Positions 18,885 through 26,426 of a stretch of DNA of 64,000 bases are shown one piece after another. The DNA lies in assembly GCF_009827445.1 (NCBI RefSeq), contig NZ_WTYI01000001.1:1578381-1642380 (forward strand), in the 5' to 3' direction. The position numbers and the translations under genes are program-made. Source of the stretch: Qipengyuania aquimaris (GTDB lineage Bacteria; Pseudomonadota; Alphaproteobacteria; Sphingomonadales; Sphingomonadaceae). The notes below the pieces were generated by a model, which ran no database searches, was not told where the DNA came from, and worked only from the letters and a program-made list of their open reading frames with translations. Each line of letters starts with the position of its first letter. The first letter of the stretch is position 1.

Positions 18885-21080
18885 ATGACCAAATGGTTCG
18901 GGCGCATCGGTTTCGCCCTTTTGTTGCTCGTGCTTGTCGCATTCGTCGCGCTGGCAACCTGGGAACCGCTGTGGGCAGAGCGCGACGATGTCGTCGAGCC
19001 GCAGCGCACCTACACCGCAGAGATCATTCGCGACGAATTCGGCGTGCCGCATATCTACGGCGATACCGACGCGGACGTCGCTTACGGCGTCGCCATCGCT
19101 CATTCGGAAGACGATTTCTCGACCCTGCAGGACGTGATCGCCATGGCCCGGGGCCGCTATGGCGCGATCGCCGGCCAGGACGGCGCGGCAATCGATTATG
19201 TCTACCACTTGCTCGATGCGCGCGGCACAGCAGAGCGCCACTATCCTGACCTGCCCGAAGACACCCGCGCGCTTTTCGATGCCTATGCGGCAGGGCTCAA
19301 CCAGTTCGCCGAAGAAAACCCGGACGAGCTGAAGCTCGGCAATTTGTTTCCGGTTGAAGGCGAGGACGTGGCGGCAGGTTTCGCGCTGCGCCAGCCCTTC
19401 TTCTTCGGCCTCAACGGCGTGATCGAGCCGCTGGTGACAGGAGAGCCGCTGCGGCGCGAATACGGTCCTGACATTCCGGGCTTCCCGCGTTCCACTGATA
19501 CCGTCGATGCCGCACTGCCCTCGCAAGAGGTGGCAATGTCTCCGCTTGGCAAGGACAACGGGATGAGCGGGTCGAACGCCTTTGCTGTCACGCCGGAGAA
19601 ATCGGGCGGACCGACCATCCTCGTCTCCAACAGTCACCAGCCCTGGCGCGGCGGCGTGGCGTGGTACGAACTGGTCGTCGAGAGCGGCGAAGGCTGGCAC
19701 TATGCCGGGGCCAATTTCCCCGGCTCACCCTTCCCCTTCCTCGGCCACAACCGCGATCTGGGCTGGACCAATACGGTCAACTCCCCCGACATGATCGACG
19801 TCTACCAGCTGGAAGTGGACGCCGATGGCAATCGCTATCGCTTCGGCGAGGAATGGCGCGAGCTCGAGCGCAAGACGGTGACCCTGCCCGTGCGGCTCGG
19901 CCCGCTCGTCCTGCCGATCCAGCGCGAGGTACTGCGCAGCGTCCACGGGCCGGTCATCAAGAACGACAATGGCTATTTCGCTTTTCGCTATGGCGGGATC
20001 GACAATCTCGGCCAGCTCGACGCCTATTACCGCCTCAACAAGGCCGAAACGCTGGAAGAGTGGGAGGGCATCCTTGCCCGGATGGACATCCCCTCGACCA
20101 ACTTCATCTACGCCGACAAGACCGGCAACATCGCTTATGTCTACAACGCCGCCCTGCCCGACCGTAGCGAGGGGCCGAACTGGCGCACCGTGCTGGACGG
20201 GAGCGATCCGGCGCTCGTCTGGAACGGTCCTGTCGAATACGGCGAACTGCCTCGTTACCTGAACCCGGCATCGGGCTGGCTCTACAATGCCAACAACGCG
20301 CCCTACACCGCTGCAGGGGCGGGAAGCGATCTCTCGCCCGAAAAATTCGCGCCCGAACTCGGTGTCGAACTGAAACAGACCAACCGTTCGCGCAGGGCCT
20401 GGAAACTGCTGAGCGAAGCCGACCGGCTCGACCGCGCCACGCTGGAAGAGATCAAGTACGACACCGGCTATGCGCGCGAAGGTTACGTTGCGGACCTGTG
20501 GGACGAGTTGGAAGCACTCGACCTGTCGGACGAGCCGCGCCTTGCCGAGGCCCGCAAGCTACTCCTCGACTGGGATTTCACCGCCAACAATATAGGGCGC
20601 GGAGACAGCCTCGCCCTGCTGATGATCCGCGAATTCATGTCCTGCCGGTACCAGAACAAGGCCTGCCCCAGCGCACGCGACGAGTTGGTGAAATCGGTCG
20701 ACCATCTCGAAACGCATTTCGGCCGGATCGACCCGCCGATGGGCGACTTGCTTCGCCTGCGCCAAGGCGATGTTGACCTGCCTCTGGACGGAGGTTCCGA
20801 CACGCTGCGCGCATCGACGCTGTGGGACGTAGACGAGGATGGTAGGCTGTCGGTCCGCCACGGCGACAGCTTCATCCAGTGGGTCGAGTGGAATGCGGGC
20901 GAGCGGGTCACGTCGCGCTCGATCCAGCCCTTCGGTTCCGCCACCACGCGGCCCGATTCACCGCATTATGCCGATCAGTCTACGCTGTTCGTCCAGCACC
21001 GTTTGAAACCCGTCCATTTCTGGCGCGAAGACGTGCTGGAGAACGCGAAAAGCCGCAAGATCGTGACGAACCGTCGCTGA
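18885..21080 (+). CDS. Penicillin acylase family amidase (N-terminal nucleophile hydrolase)
   Basis: A 731-residue precursor of the penicillin/acyl-homoserine-lactone acylase family. Such enzymes split themselves into two chains, and the second chain starts with the catalytic Ser. Here the site is GMSGSNAFAV, with the nucleophile Ser at about residue 230. Residues 7-25 are hydrophobic (signal or anchor), so it is exported. Substrates of relatives include beta-lactams, acyl-homoserine lactones and N-acyl amino acids; which applies cannot be read from sequence. It precedes the M16 peptidase by 40 bases on the same strand and may share its transcript. Confidence 0.9.
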   Translation: MTKWFGRIGFALLLLVLVAFVALATWEPLWAERDDVVEPQRTYTAEIIRDEFGVPHIYGDTDADVAYGVAIAHSEDDFSTLQDVIAMARGRYGAIAGQDGAAIDYVYHLLDARGTAERHYPDLPEDTRALFDAYAAGLNQFAEENPDELKLGNLFPVEGEDVAAGFALRQPFFFGLNGVIEPLVTGEPLRREYGPDIPGFPRSTDTVDAALPSQEVAMSPLGKDNGMSGSNAFAVTPEKSGGPTILVSNSHQPWRGGVAWYELVVESGEGWHYAGANFPGSPFPFLGHNRDLGWTNTVNSPDMIDVYQLEVDADGNRYRFGEEWRELERKTVTLPVRLGPLVLPIQREVLRSVHGPVIKNDNGYFAFRYGGIDNLGQLDAYYRLNKAETLEEWEGILARMDIPSTNFIYADKTGNIAYVYNAALPDRSEGPNWRTVLDGSDPALVWNGPVEYGELPRYLNPASGWLYNANNAPYTAAGAGSDLSPEKFAPELGVELKQTNRSRRAWKLLSEADRLDRATLEEIKYDTGYAREGYVADLWDELEALDLSDEPRLAEARKLLLDWDFTANNIGRGDSLALLMIREFMSCRYQNKACPSARDELVKSVDHLETHFGRIDPPMGDLLRLRQGDVDLPLDGGSDTLRASTLWDVDEDGRLSVRHGDSFIQWVEWNAGERVTSRSIQPFGSATTRPDSPHYADQSTLFVQHRLKPVHFWREDVLENAKSRKIVTNRR

Positions 21081-21120
21081 CGCTCTAGGCTTTCCAAGAA
21101 CAATACCCTTCGGAGCCCCC

Positions 21121-24024
21121 ATGAAACGCATCCTTTCCGCCAGTGTTATCGCTCTCGCCGTCTCGGCGTGTTCGACCTATTCGCAAGAGCCGGTCGATAC
21201 CGCTTCTGCCGATGTGGCCGTTGCACAGCAGTCAGTCAGCTTCGAGCCTGCCCCGCTGTCCCAACTGGTCGCGGAAGTGGACCTGCCCTTCGACAAGTTC
21301 GTCCTCGACAACGGCCTCACCGTGGTTGTGCACGAAGACCGCAAGGCGCCGCTGGTCGGCGTGTCGGTGTGGTACGACGTGGGCTCCAAGCATGAGCCCA
21401 AGGGCAAGACCGGCTTTGCCCACCTATTCGAACACCTGATGTTCAACGGCACCGAAAACGCGCCGGAAGACTGGTTCGAATATATCCAGCAGATGGGCGG
21501 CACCGACGTGAACGGGACCACCAACCCGGACCGGACCAACTACTTCCAGACCGTGCCGACCGGCGCGATCGACCGCGTGCTCATGCTGGAAAGCGACCGG
21601 ATGGGTCATTTGCTCGATGCCGTGACGCAAGAGAAGCTCGATAACCAGCGCGGCGTCGTCCAGAACGAGAAACGCCAGGGCGACAACAATCCCTTCGGCC
21701 TGCTGCGCTACGAAATCTTCGAAAACCTGTTCCCCAAGGGCCATCGCTATCACCACTCCACCATCGGCTCGATGGGCGATCTCGATGCGGCGACGATGGA
21801 CGATGTGCGCAACTGGTTCATCGACCACTACGGCCCGAACAACGCCGTGCTGGTACTGGCTGGCGACATCGACACGGCAACCGCGCGCGAGAAAGTGCAG
21901 AAGTGGTTCGGCGATATCGAACGCGGGCCGGAAGTGAACCATCCCGCCGTCGACATTCCGACGCTGGCCGAAGACAAGACGGTCGTCACTACCGATCAAA
22001 TTTCGACCACGCGCCTTTATCGCATGTGGGCTGTGCCCGGTTCGAACTCTGCTGAATCGGTCCCCATGAACCTCGCCTCTGCCGTGCTGGGCGGACTGTC
22101 GAGTTCCCGGCTCGATAACGCACTCGTGCGCGAAGACCCGGTCGCGGTCTCGGTCAGCACTTTCAACTACACGCTGGAGGATGCCGGAATTTTCGTCGTC
22201 CAGGCCGATGTCAAGCCGGGCGTTGACCAAGGCGAGGTCGCAACCAAGCTCGACGCACAGATCGCCGATTTCCTCGCCACCGGCCCCACCGAAGACGAGC
22301 TTCAGCGCGCCAAGGTGTCGACCATGGCAGGGGTCATCCGCGGGCTGGAATCGGTTGGCGGCTTCGGCGGCAAGGCTCCGCAGCTTGCCGCTGGCGAGCT
22401 GTTCGCGAACGATCCCGGCTACGTCGAACGCCAGCTCGACCAGATGGCCGCCGCCACGCCGGAGCAGGTCCATGCGCTGGCTCGCAAATGGCTCTCGCGC
22501 CCTGTCTTCAACCTCGTCTTCAACCCGGGTGAGCGCACTGCGGGCGGCGAAGATCGCGGCGGTGCCGTGACCGGACCCGATTCCATAGAAGACATCGCGC
22601 AGGCCAATTACTGCGCCGAGGAAACCTGCGACCTGTCGCAGATCGCCACGCAGGCGCAGGCCGATCGCGATACCCTGCCGGAACTCCAGCCGCTGCAAGG
22701 CCTCGACTTCCCGGATATCGAGCGCGCGACCCTGTCGAATGGCATGGAAGTCTATTTCGCTCACCGCGATGCCGTCCCGACCGTTTCGGTCCGCGTCGAA
22801 TTCGATGCCGGCAGAGCTGCCGAAACTGCGGAAACACTCGGCACGCAGCGCCTTTTGCTCAGCACGATGGGCGAAGGGACGGAGCGTCTCGATGCGACCG
22901 ACTATGCAATCGCGCAGGAACGGCTGGGCGCGAACATCTTCAACGGCTTCGATGCCGACTACACCAACTTCTCGCTCGCCGCGCTGGCCCCGAACCTCGC
23001 GCCGTCGCTGGAACTGCTGGCCGAAACCATCCGCCAGCCGGGTCTTCGTGCCAATGTGATCGAGCGTGAGCGTGCGCAATTGCTCAACGCCCTCTCGTCG
23101 GAACTGAAGAACCCCAATTCCATCGCCGATCGCACCGGTCGCCGCGCGATTTTCGGACCGCACCCCTATGGCCTGCCGACCTCGGGCGTTGGTTCCGCAG
23201 CCCGGCTCGAGGCGTTGACCGAAGCGGACCTGCGCGCCTTCCATGAAACATGGCTGCGTCCCGACAATGCCCGCATCTTCGTGGTCGGCGACACTTCTTT
23301 GGCGGACGTCGTTCCCCTTCTCGAAGCGAGCTTCGCTGACTGGCAAGCCCCTGCCACCGCCAAGCCGGATCGCAACTACAGCGCCGCCATTCCCGAGCCG
23401 CGCCAGCGCATCATCCTGGTCAACCGCCCCAACTCGCCGCAATCGGTGATCTACGGCGGACAGGTGCTGGGCCTGACCGGCCGCGACGACCTCATCCCCC
23501 TCATCGCGTCGAACGAGGCGCTTGGCGGGGGCTTCCTTGCGCGCATCAACATGAACCTGCGCGAAGAAAAGGGCTGGTCCTATGGCGCGGGCAGCCAGAT
23601 CGCGAGCGGCCTCGACCGCGTCTTCTACGGCGTGCGCGCTCCGGTCCAGTCGGACCGCACCGGGGATTCGATCAGCGAAATTCGCCGCGAAATCAACGAT
23701 TTTGTGGATGCGCGCGGCGTCCAGCCCAACGAGCTGGAGCGGATCGTCAATTCCAACATGCGCGAATTGCCCGGCCAGTTCGAAACCGCGGGCGATGTGC
23801 TTGGCGGGCTCGTCAACATCGTGCGTTACGACCGCCCCGACGATTATTACGAGACGCTGGCCGCGCGTTACAAAACCCTCACCGCACCGCAACTCGATCT
23901 CGAAGCACGGCGGAACATAAACGAGGGTGATATCGTCTATATCGTAGTAGGCGACGCCGAAGTGGTCGCCCCGCAGCTCGACACCCTCGGCCTCGAAGTC
24001 GAGGTGATCGAACCGCAGGAATGA
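21121..24024 (+). CDS. M16 family zinc metallopeptidase, lipoprotein
   Basis: A 967-residue tandem M16 (insulinase/pitrilysin-type) peptidase. The signal sequence ends in the lipobox VSAC, so Cys17 is probably lipidated and the protein membrane-anchored. The N-terminal half has the inverted zinc motif HLFEH (101-105) and a distal Glu in QNEKRQ (about 180), so it is catalytically complete. The C-terminal half (from about 540) repeats the fold without a zinc motif, as is normal for the inactive partner domain. These enzymes form a closed chamber that cuts peptides below about 70 residues. It belongs to the group of envelope peptidases clustered here. Confidence 0.94.
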   Translation: MKRILSASVIALAVSACSTYSQEPVDTASADVAVAQQSVSFEPAPLSQLVAEVDLPFDKFVLDNGLTVVVHEDRKAPLVGVSVWYDVGSKHEPKGKTGFAHLFEHLMFNGTENAPEDWFEYIQQMGGTDVNGTTNPDRTNYFQTVPTGAIDRVLMLESDRMGHLLDAVTQEKLDNQRGVVQNEKRQGDNNPFGLLRYEIFENLFPKGHRYHHSTIGSMGDLDAATMDDVRNWFIDHYGPNNAVLVLAGDIDTATAREKVQKWFGDIERGPEVNHPAVDIPTLAEDKTVVTTDQISTTRLYRMWAVPGSNSAESVPMNLASAVLGGLSSSRLDNALVREDPVAVSVSTFNYTLEDAGIFVVQADVKPGVDQGEVATKLDAQIADFLATGPTEDELQRAKVSTMAGVIRGLESVGGFGGKAPQLAAGELFANDPGYVERQLDQMAAATPEQVHALARKWLSRPVFNLVFNPGERTAGGEDRGGAVTGPDSIEDIAQANYCAEETCDLSQIATQAQADRDTLPELQPLQGLDFPDIERATLSNGMEVYFAHRDAVPTVSVRVEFDAGRAAETAETLGTQRLLLSTMGEGTERLDATDYAIAQERLGANIFNGFDADYTNFSLAALAPNLAPSLELLAETIRQPGLRANVIERERAQLLNALSSELKNPNSIADRTGRRAIFGPHPYGLPTSGVGSAARLEALTEADLRAFHETWLRPDNARIFVVGDTSLADVVPLLEASFADWQAPATAKPDRNYSAAIPEPRQRIILVNRPNSPQSVIYGGQVLGLTGRDDLIPLIASNEALGGGFLARINMNLREEKGWSYGAGSQIASGLDRVFYGVRAPVQSDRTGDSISEIRREINDFVDARGVQPNELERIVNSNMRELPGQFETAGDVLGGLVNIVRYDRPDDYYETLAARYKTLTAPQLDLEARRNINEGDIVYIVVGDAEVVAPQLDTLGLEVEVIEPQE

Positions 24025-24031
24025 GCTTGTT

Positions 24032-24058
24032 GACATCGGTGTAAGTAACGCCGATGTC
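24032..24058. promoter_or_regulatory. Palindrome upstream of small beta protein gene
   Basis: Arms GACATCGGTG and CGCCGATGTC (one G-T pair) around the 7-base centre TAAGTAA begin 7 bases after the M16 stop and end 52 bases before the next start. No T-run follows, so an operator for a dimeric repressor (TetR-like spacing) is as likely as an mRNA hairpin. Confidence 0.4.
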
Positions 24059-24110
24059 TGCACCACCAGATCCGGCCCGCACCAGCGGGTCACGCAAAAG
24101 GAGAATATGC

Positions 24111-24416
24111 ATGTCCGTAGCCGGTACTTATGACACCGTCGTCAAGAGCCCCATGGGTGACCAAAAGGGCACCTTCACCGTCGTTCCGGGCGATGATGGC
24201 AAGACCTTCACCGGCTCGATGGCCGGCGGCATGGGTTCGATGGACGTGAAGGACGGCACCATCGACGGCAACGCGCTGAGCTGGAAGATGGACATGACCG
24301 TCCCCATGCCGATGACGCTGAACTGCAACGCCACCGTCGACGGTGACCAGCTGACCGGCACCGTCAATGCCGGCGCATTCGGCGACATGGCGCTGACCGG
24401 CGAACGCCAGGGCTAA
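24111..24416 (+). CDS. Small beta-rich protein of unknown function
   Basis: A 101-residue protein without signal peptide. The ATG at 24111 follows an AAGGAGA ribosome site. The sequence is regular beta-strand with Gly/Asp turns and Met-rich stretches (MAGGMGSMDV, MDMTVPMPMTL), giving a likely small barrel or sandwich fold. Similar short proteins occur in sphingomonads as unnamed proteins, and similar stretches occur at the end of some amidohydrolase-type proteins, but I cannot assign a function. Own terminator downstream and palindrome upstream suggest an independently controlled single gene. Confidence 0.75.
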   Translation: MSVAGTYDTVVKSPMGDQKGTFTVVPGDDGKTFTGSMAGGMGSMDVKDGTIDGNALSWKMDMTVPMPMTLNCNATVDGDQLTGTVNAGAFGDMALTGERQG

Positions 24417-24443
24417 GCCCGCAGGTCAAACCAGACAAGAAGA

Positions 24444-24474
24444 GGGCCGTCGGAGCGATCCGGCGGCCCTTTTT
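24444..24474 (+). terminator. Rho-independent terminator after the small beta protein
   Basis: Hairpin arms GGGCCGTCGGA and TCCGGCGGCCC (one mismatch) followed by five T residues, 28 bases after the stop. Confidence 0.9.
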
Positions 24475-24626
24475 GGTGCGACGCGCCATCGCCGTTCGCA
24501 GCAATCCTTCGTGCGAACCACATTCCCGCCATCATTGATGATAGGTTGTTCGTGAAAACACGAGTTTCGGGTCGATTCGCTACCAACGGTTTTGCTCCCA
24601 TTTCAGGGGCCAAGTGGAGGTTTTGC

Positions 24627-25412
24627 ATGACTATCGGACTGAAGCACTTCGTCGCCGGCACCGCACTGGCTGCCATGACCGCCGTTCCGGTTCTGGCCGA
24701 GAAAGCCAGCGAACTGACCTATATCAACGGATCATACGGACGCGATGCTGAAAGCCAACTACGCGAACGCGGCTTCGCGCATATCTCCACCCACAAGAAC
24801 GATATGGGCTACGTCTACAGCTACTGGTGGGACGAGCGTGACGACGACTGCGTGAACGTCGAGGTTTACGATGGCCGGGTGATGACCATCAACGATGCGA
24901 GCGACCAGGATTGCGGCCGTCACAAGGGCGATGCCGGAGCGGCAATTGCCGCCGTGGCAGGCGCGGCGATCCTCGGCGCGTTGCTGAGCCACAAGTCGCA
25001 CCATCATGACGACAACAAACACCACGACGATCGCAACGACGAAGCCCACTACGAGCGCGGCTACCAGGACGGGCTCCACAACGCGGCCTATCACAATTAC
25101 GACCGATCGGACGCCTATTCCAACGGCTACAGCGCCGGCGTGAACGAGCGCAATGCGAACCTTCGCCATCATCATGGCTACGGCGGTTATCGCCAGGTCG
25201 CCCAATTCAAGGATCTGAACGGCGCACGCGCGGCAGGGGGCATGAGCCAGCTGGAAAGGCGTGGTTTTCGCCAAGTCGATAATTTCACCAGCGGCAATAC
25301 CCGCTATTCGATCCAGTGGCGCCCCCAGTCGCGGCAATGCTTGCAGGTGACCATCGCCGACGGTCGCTTCTACGACATTCGCGACATCGGCCAGCATCCG
25401 AATTGCCGCTGA
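24627..25412 (+). CDS. Secreted protein with duplicated domain and His/Asp-rich linker
   Basis: A 261-residue exported protein of unknown function. ATG 24627 follows GGAGG and opens a signal peptide cleaved near VLAEK. Residues 30-96 and 197-260 are diverged copies of one small domain sharing SQLxRxGF, a central Tyr and Trp, then C-x-x-V, DGR and I-x-D, and a C-terminal Cys; each copy has two Cys that could form a disulfide. Between them are a Gly/Ala-rich hydrophobic segment (about 101-124) and a linker rich in His, Asp, Asn and Tyr that could bind metal. The next gene, 16 bases on, encodes a lipoprotein and is probably cotranscribed. Confidence 0.8.
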   Translation: MTIGLKHFVAGTALAAMTAVPVLAEKASELTYINGSYGRDAESQLRERGFAHISTHKNDMGYVYSYWWDERDDDCVNVEVYDGRVMTINDASDQDCGRHKGDAGAAIAAVAGAAILGALLSHKSHHHDDNKHHDDRNDEAHYERGYQDGLHNAAYHNYDRSDAYSNGYSAGVNERNANLRHHHGYGGYRQVAQFKDLNGARAAGGMSQLERRGFRQVDNFTSGNTRYSIQWRPQSRQCLQVTIADGRFYDIRDIGQHPNCR

Positions 25413-25428
25413 GCGAGGGGGACGAGCG

Positions 25429-26094
25429 ATGAAACTCAAGGCTATCGTGGCGGGCGCTTCGGCGCTCGCCCTTGCCGCATGCGGTGGAAGCACTTCCGAA
25501 CCCGAGGCAGAACCCGCACCTGCCGAAGAGCTTGCCGTAATCCCGGAAAGCCTCGCCCCGTTCGGCGATGGCTATCCCAATGCGGGAGATCCGTGCCGCA
25601 ACCTTGGCGAGAGCGTGGCGACTTCGAACTATTTGGACGACAGCGCAGTGCTGGTCGGCTGCCCAAGCGAAGCCTCCGCCGAGGCGCTGGGCGGCAATAT
25701 CGTCGGCAATGTCGAAGGCGTCCGCCTCGTCAGCGTACCGATGGGCGATGCCAATGCGGGTTTGGAGAGCGATGCCATGGTCGCAGGCACCGATTACAAT
25801 GCCACGACCATTCTCGACTGCGGCTTCGACAACGCACCGCCCACCCAGAGCTGCGAAGCGGGGGTGAAGCGCAACTGGGGCGAGGACGGCACGCATCTCG
25901 TGGAGGTGAGCAAGCCGGATGGAAGCAAGCGTGCGATCTTCTTCAACGGTACCGAACCTTACGCCGCCGACAGTGCGCAGGCGGACGGTTCGGCGGGCTG
26001 GGACTTCACCACGACGCGCGATGGAGACCAGGTGACGGTGAAATTCGGGCCTGAGACCTATGTCCTCGTCGACGCACTCATCACTGGTGGCTGA
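25429..26094 (+). CDS. Putative lipoprotein of unknown function
   Basis: A 221-residue protein whose signal peptide ends in the lipobox LAAC, so Cys19 is likely lipidated and the protein anchored in the envelope. An acidic Pro/Glu linker (residues 20-40) follows, then a globular domain with several Cys ([27 protein letters not shown]) that may form disulfides. The preceding gene ends 16 bases upstream, suggesting a shared transcript with the duplicated-domain protein. The GAGGGGG stretch before the ATG is a good ribosome site. No family recognised. Confidence 0.78.
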   Translation: MKLKAIVAGASALALAACGGSTSEPEAEPAPAEELAVIPESLAPFGDGYPNAGDPCRNLGESVATSNYLDDSAVLVGCPSEASAEALGGNIVGNVEGVRLVSVPMGDANAGLESDAMVAGTDYNATTILDCGFDNAPPTQSCEAGVKRNWGEDGTHLVEVSKPDGSKRAIFFNGTEPYAADSAQADGSAGWDFTTTRDGDQVTVKFGPETYVLVDALITGG

Positions 26095-26100
26095 AGCGGA

Positions 26101-26355
26101 TTAGCGCTTCCACAACCAGTAGAGGATGGCCGCATTGATCGTGGGCGCAAGGATCGCGACCCAAGCGCCCACCAGGCCCAGCCTGTCGGCAAGGATGTTC
26201 CACGGCAGGCCCAGCGGCATCAGGAACACGCCGGACAGCGGGTCCTGCTCCTGCCCGAACCAGCCGAAGGTGCCCACGGCAAGCAGGAAGAGCGCGATGG
26301 CATAAAGCGCTGTGAAGACGATGAAAGCCCACTTCATGTGGCGCAGGCTATCCAC
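26101..26355 (-). CDS. Small membrane protein of unknown function
   Basis: An 84-residue protein with two predicted membrane helices (WAFIVFTALYAIALFLLAVG and the C-terminal VGAWVAILAPTINAAILYWLW). The GTG at 26355 has a GAAGG site at proper spacing; the internal ATG at 26337 (MKWAFIV) is the alternative. It is convergent with the lipoprotein gene, 6 bases between stops. Small two-helix proteins like this are widespread and I assign no role. Confidence 0.65.
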   Translation of the reverse strand: MDSLRHMKWAFIVFTALYAIALFLLAVGTFGWFGQEQDPLSGVFLMPLGLPWNILADRLGLVGAWVAILAPTINAAILYWLWKR

Positions 26356-26362
26356 AATCCTT

Positions 26363-26400
26363 CAAAACGCAAAGGGCCGCCGGATCGTCTCCGGCGGCCC
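26363..26400 (-). terminator. Rho-independent terminator of the S46 peptidase gene
   Basis: A perfect 11-base stem (GGGCCGCCGGA with TCCGGCGGCCC) 26 bases after the peptidase stop is followed on the minus strand by TTTGCGTTTTG. It is T-rich on both sides and may work in both directions. Confidence 0.85.
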
Positions 26401-26426
26401 TTCGTTTTCGTGGTGTGGGACAGACG

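Noticed and set aside
21424-24093. An 889-codon open frame antisense to the M16 peptidase gene
   Set aside because: No start signal or domain; it mirrors codons of a clearly real gene with zinc motif and lipobox.
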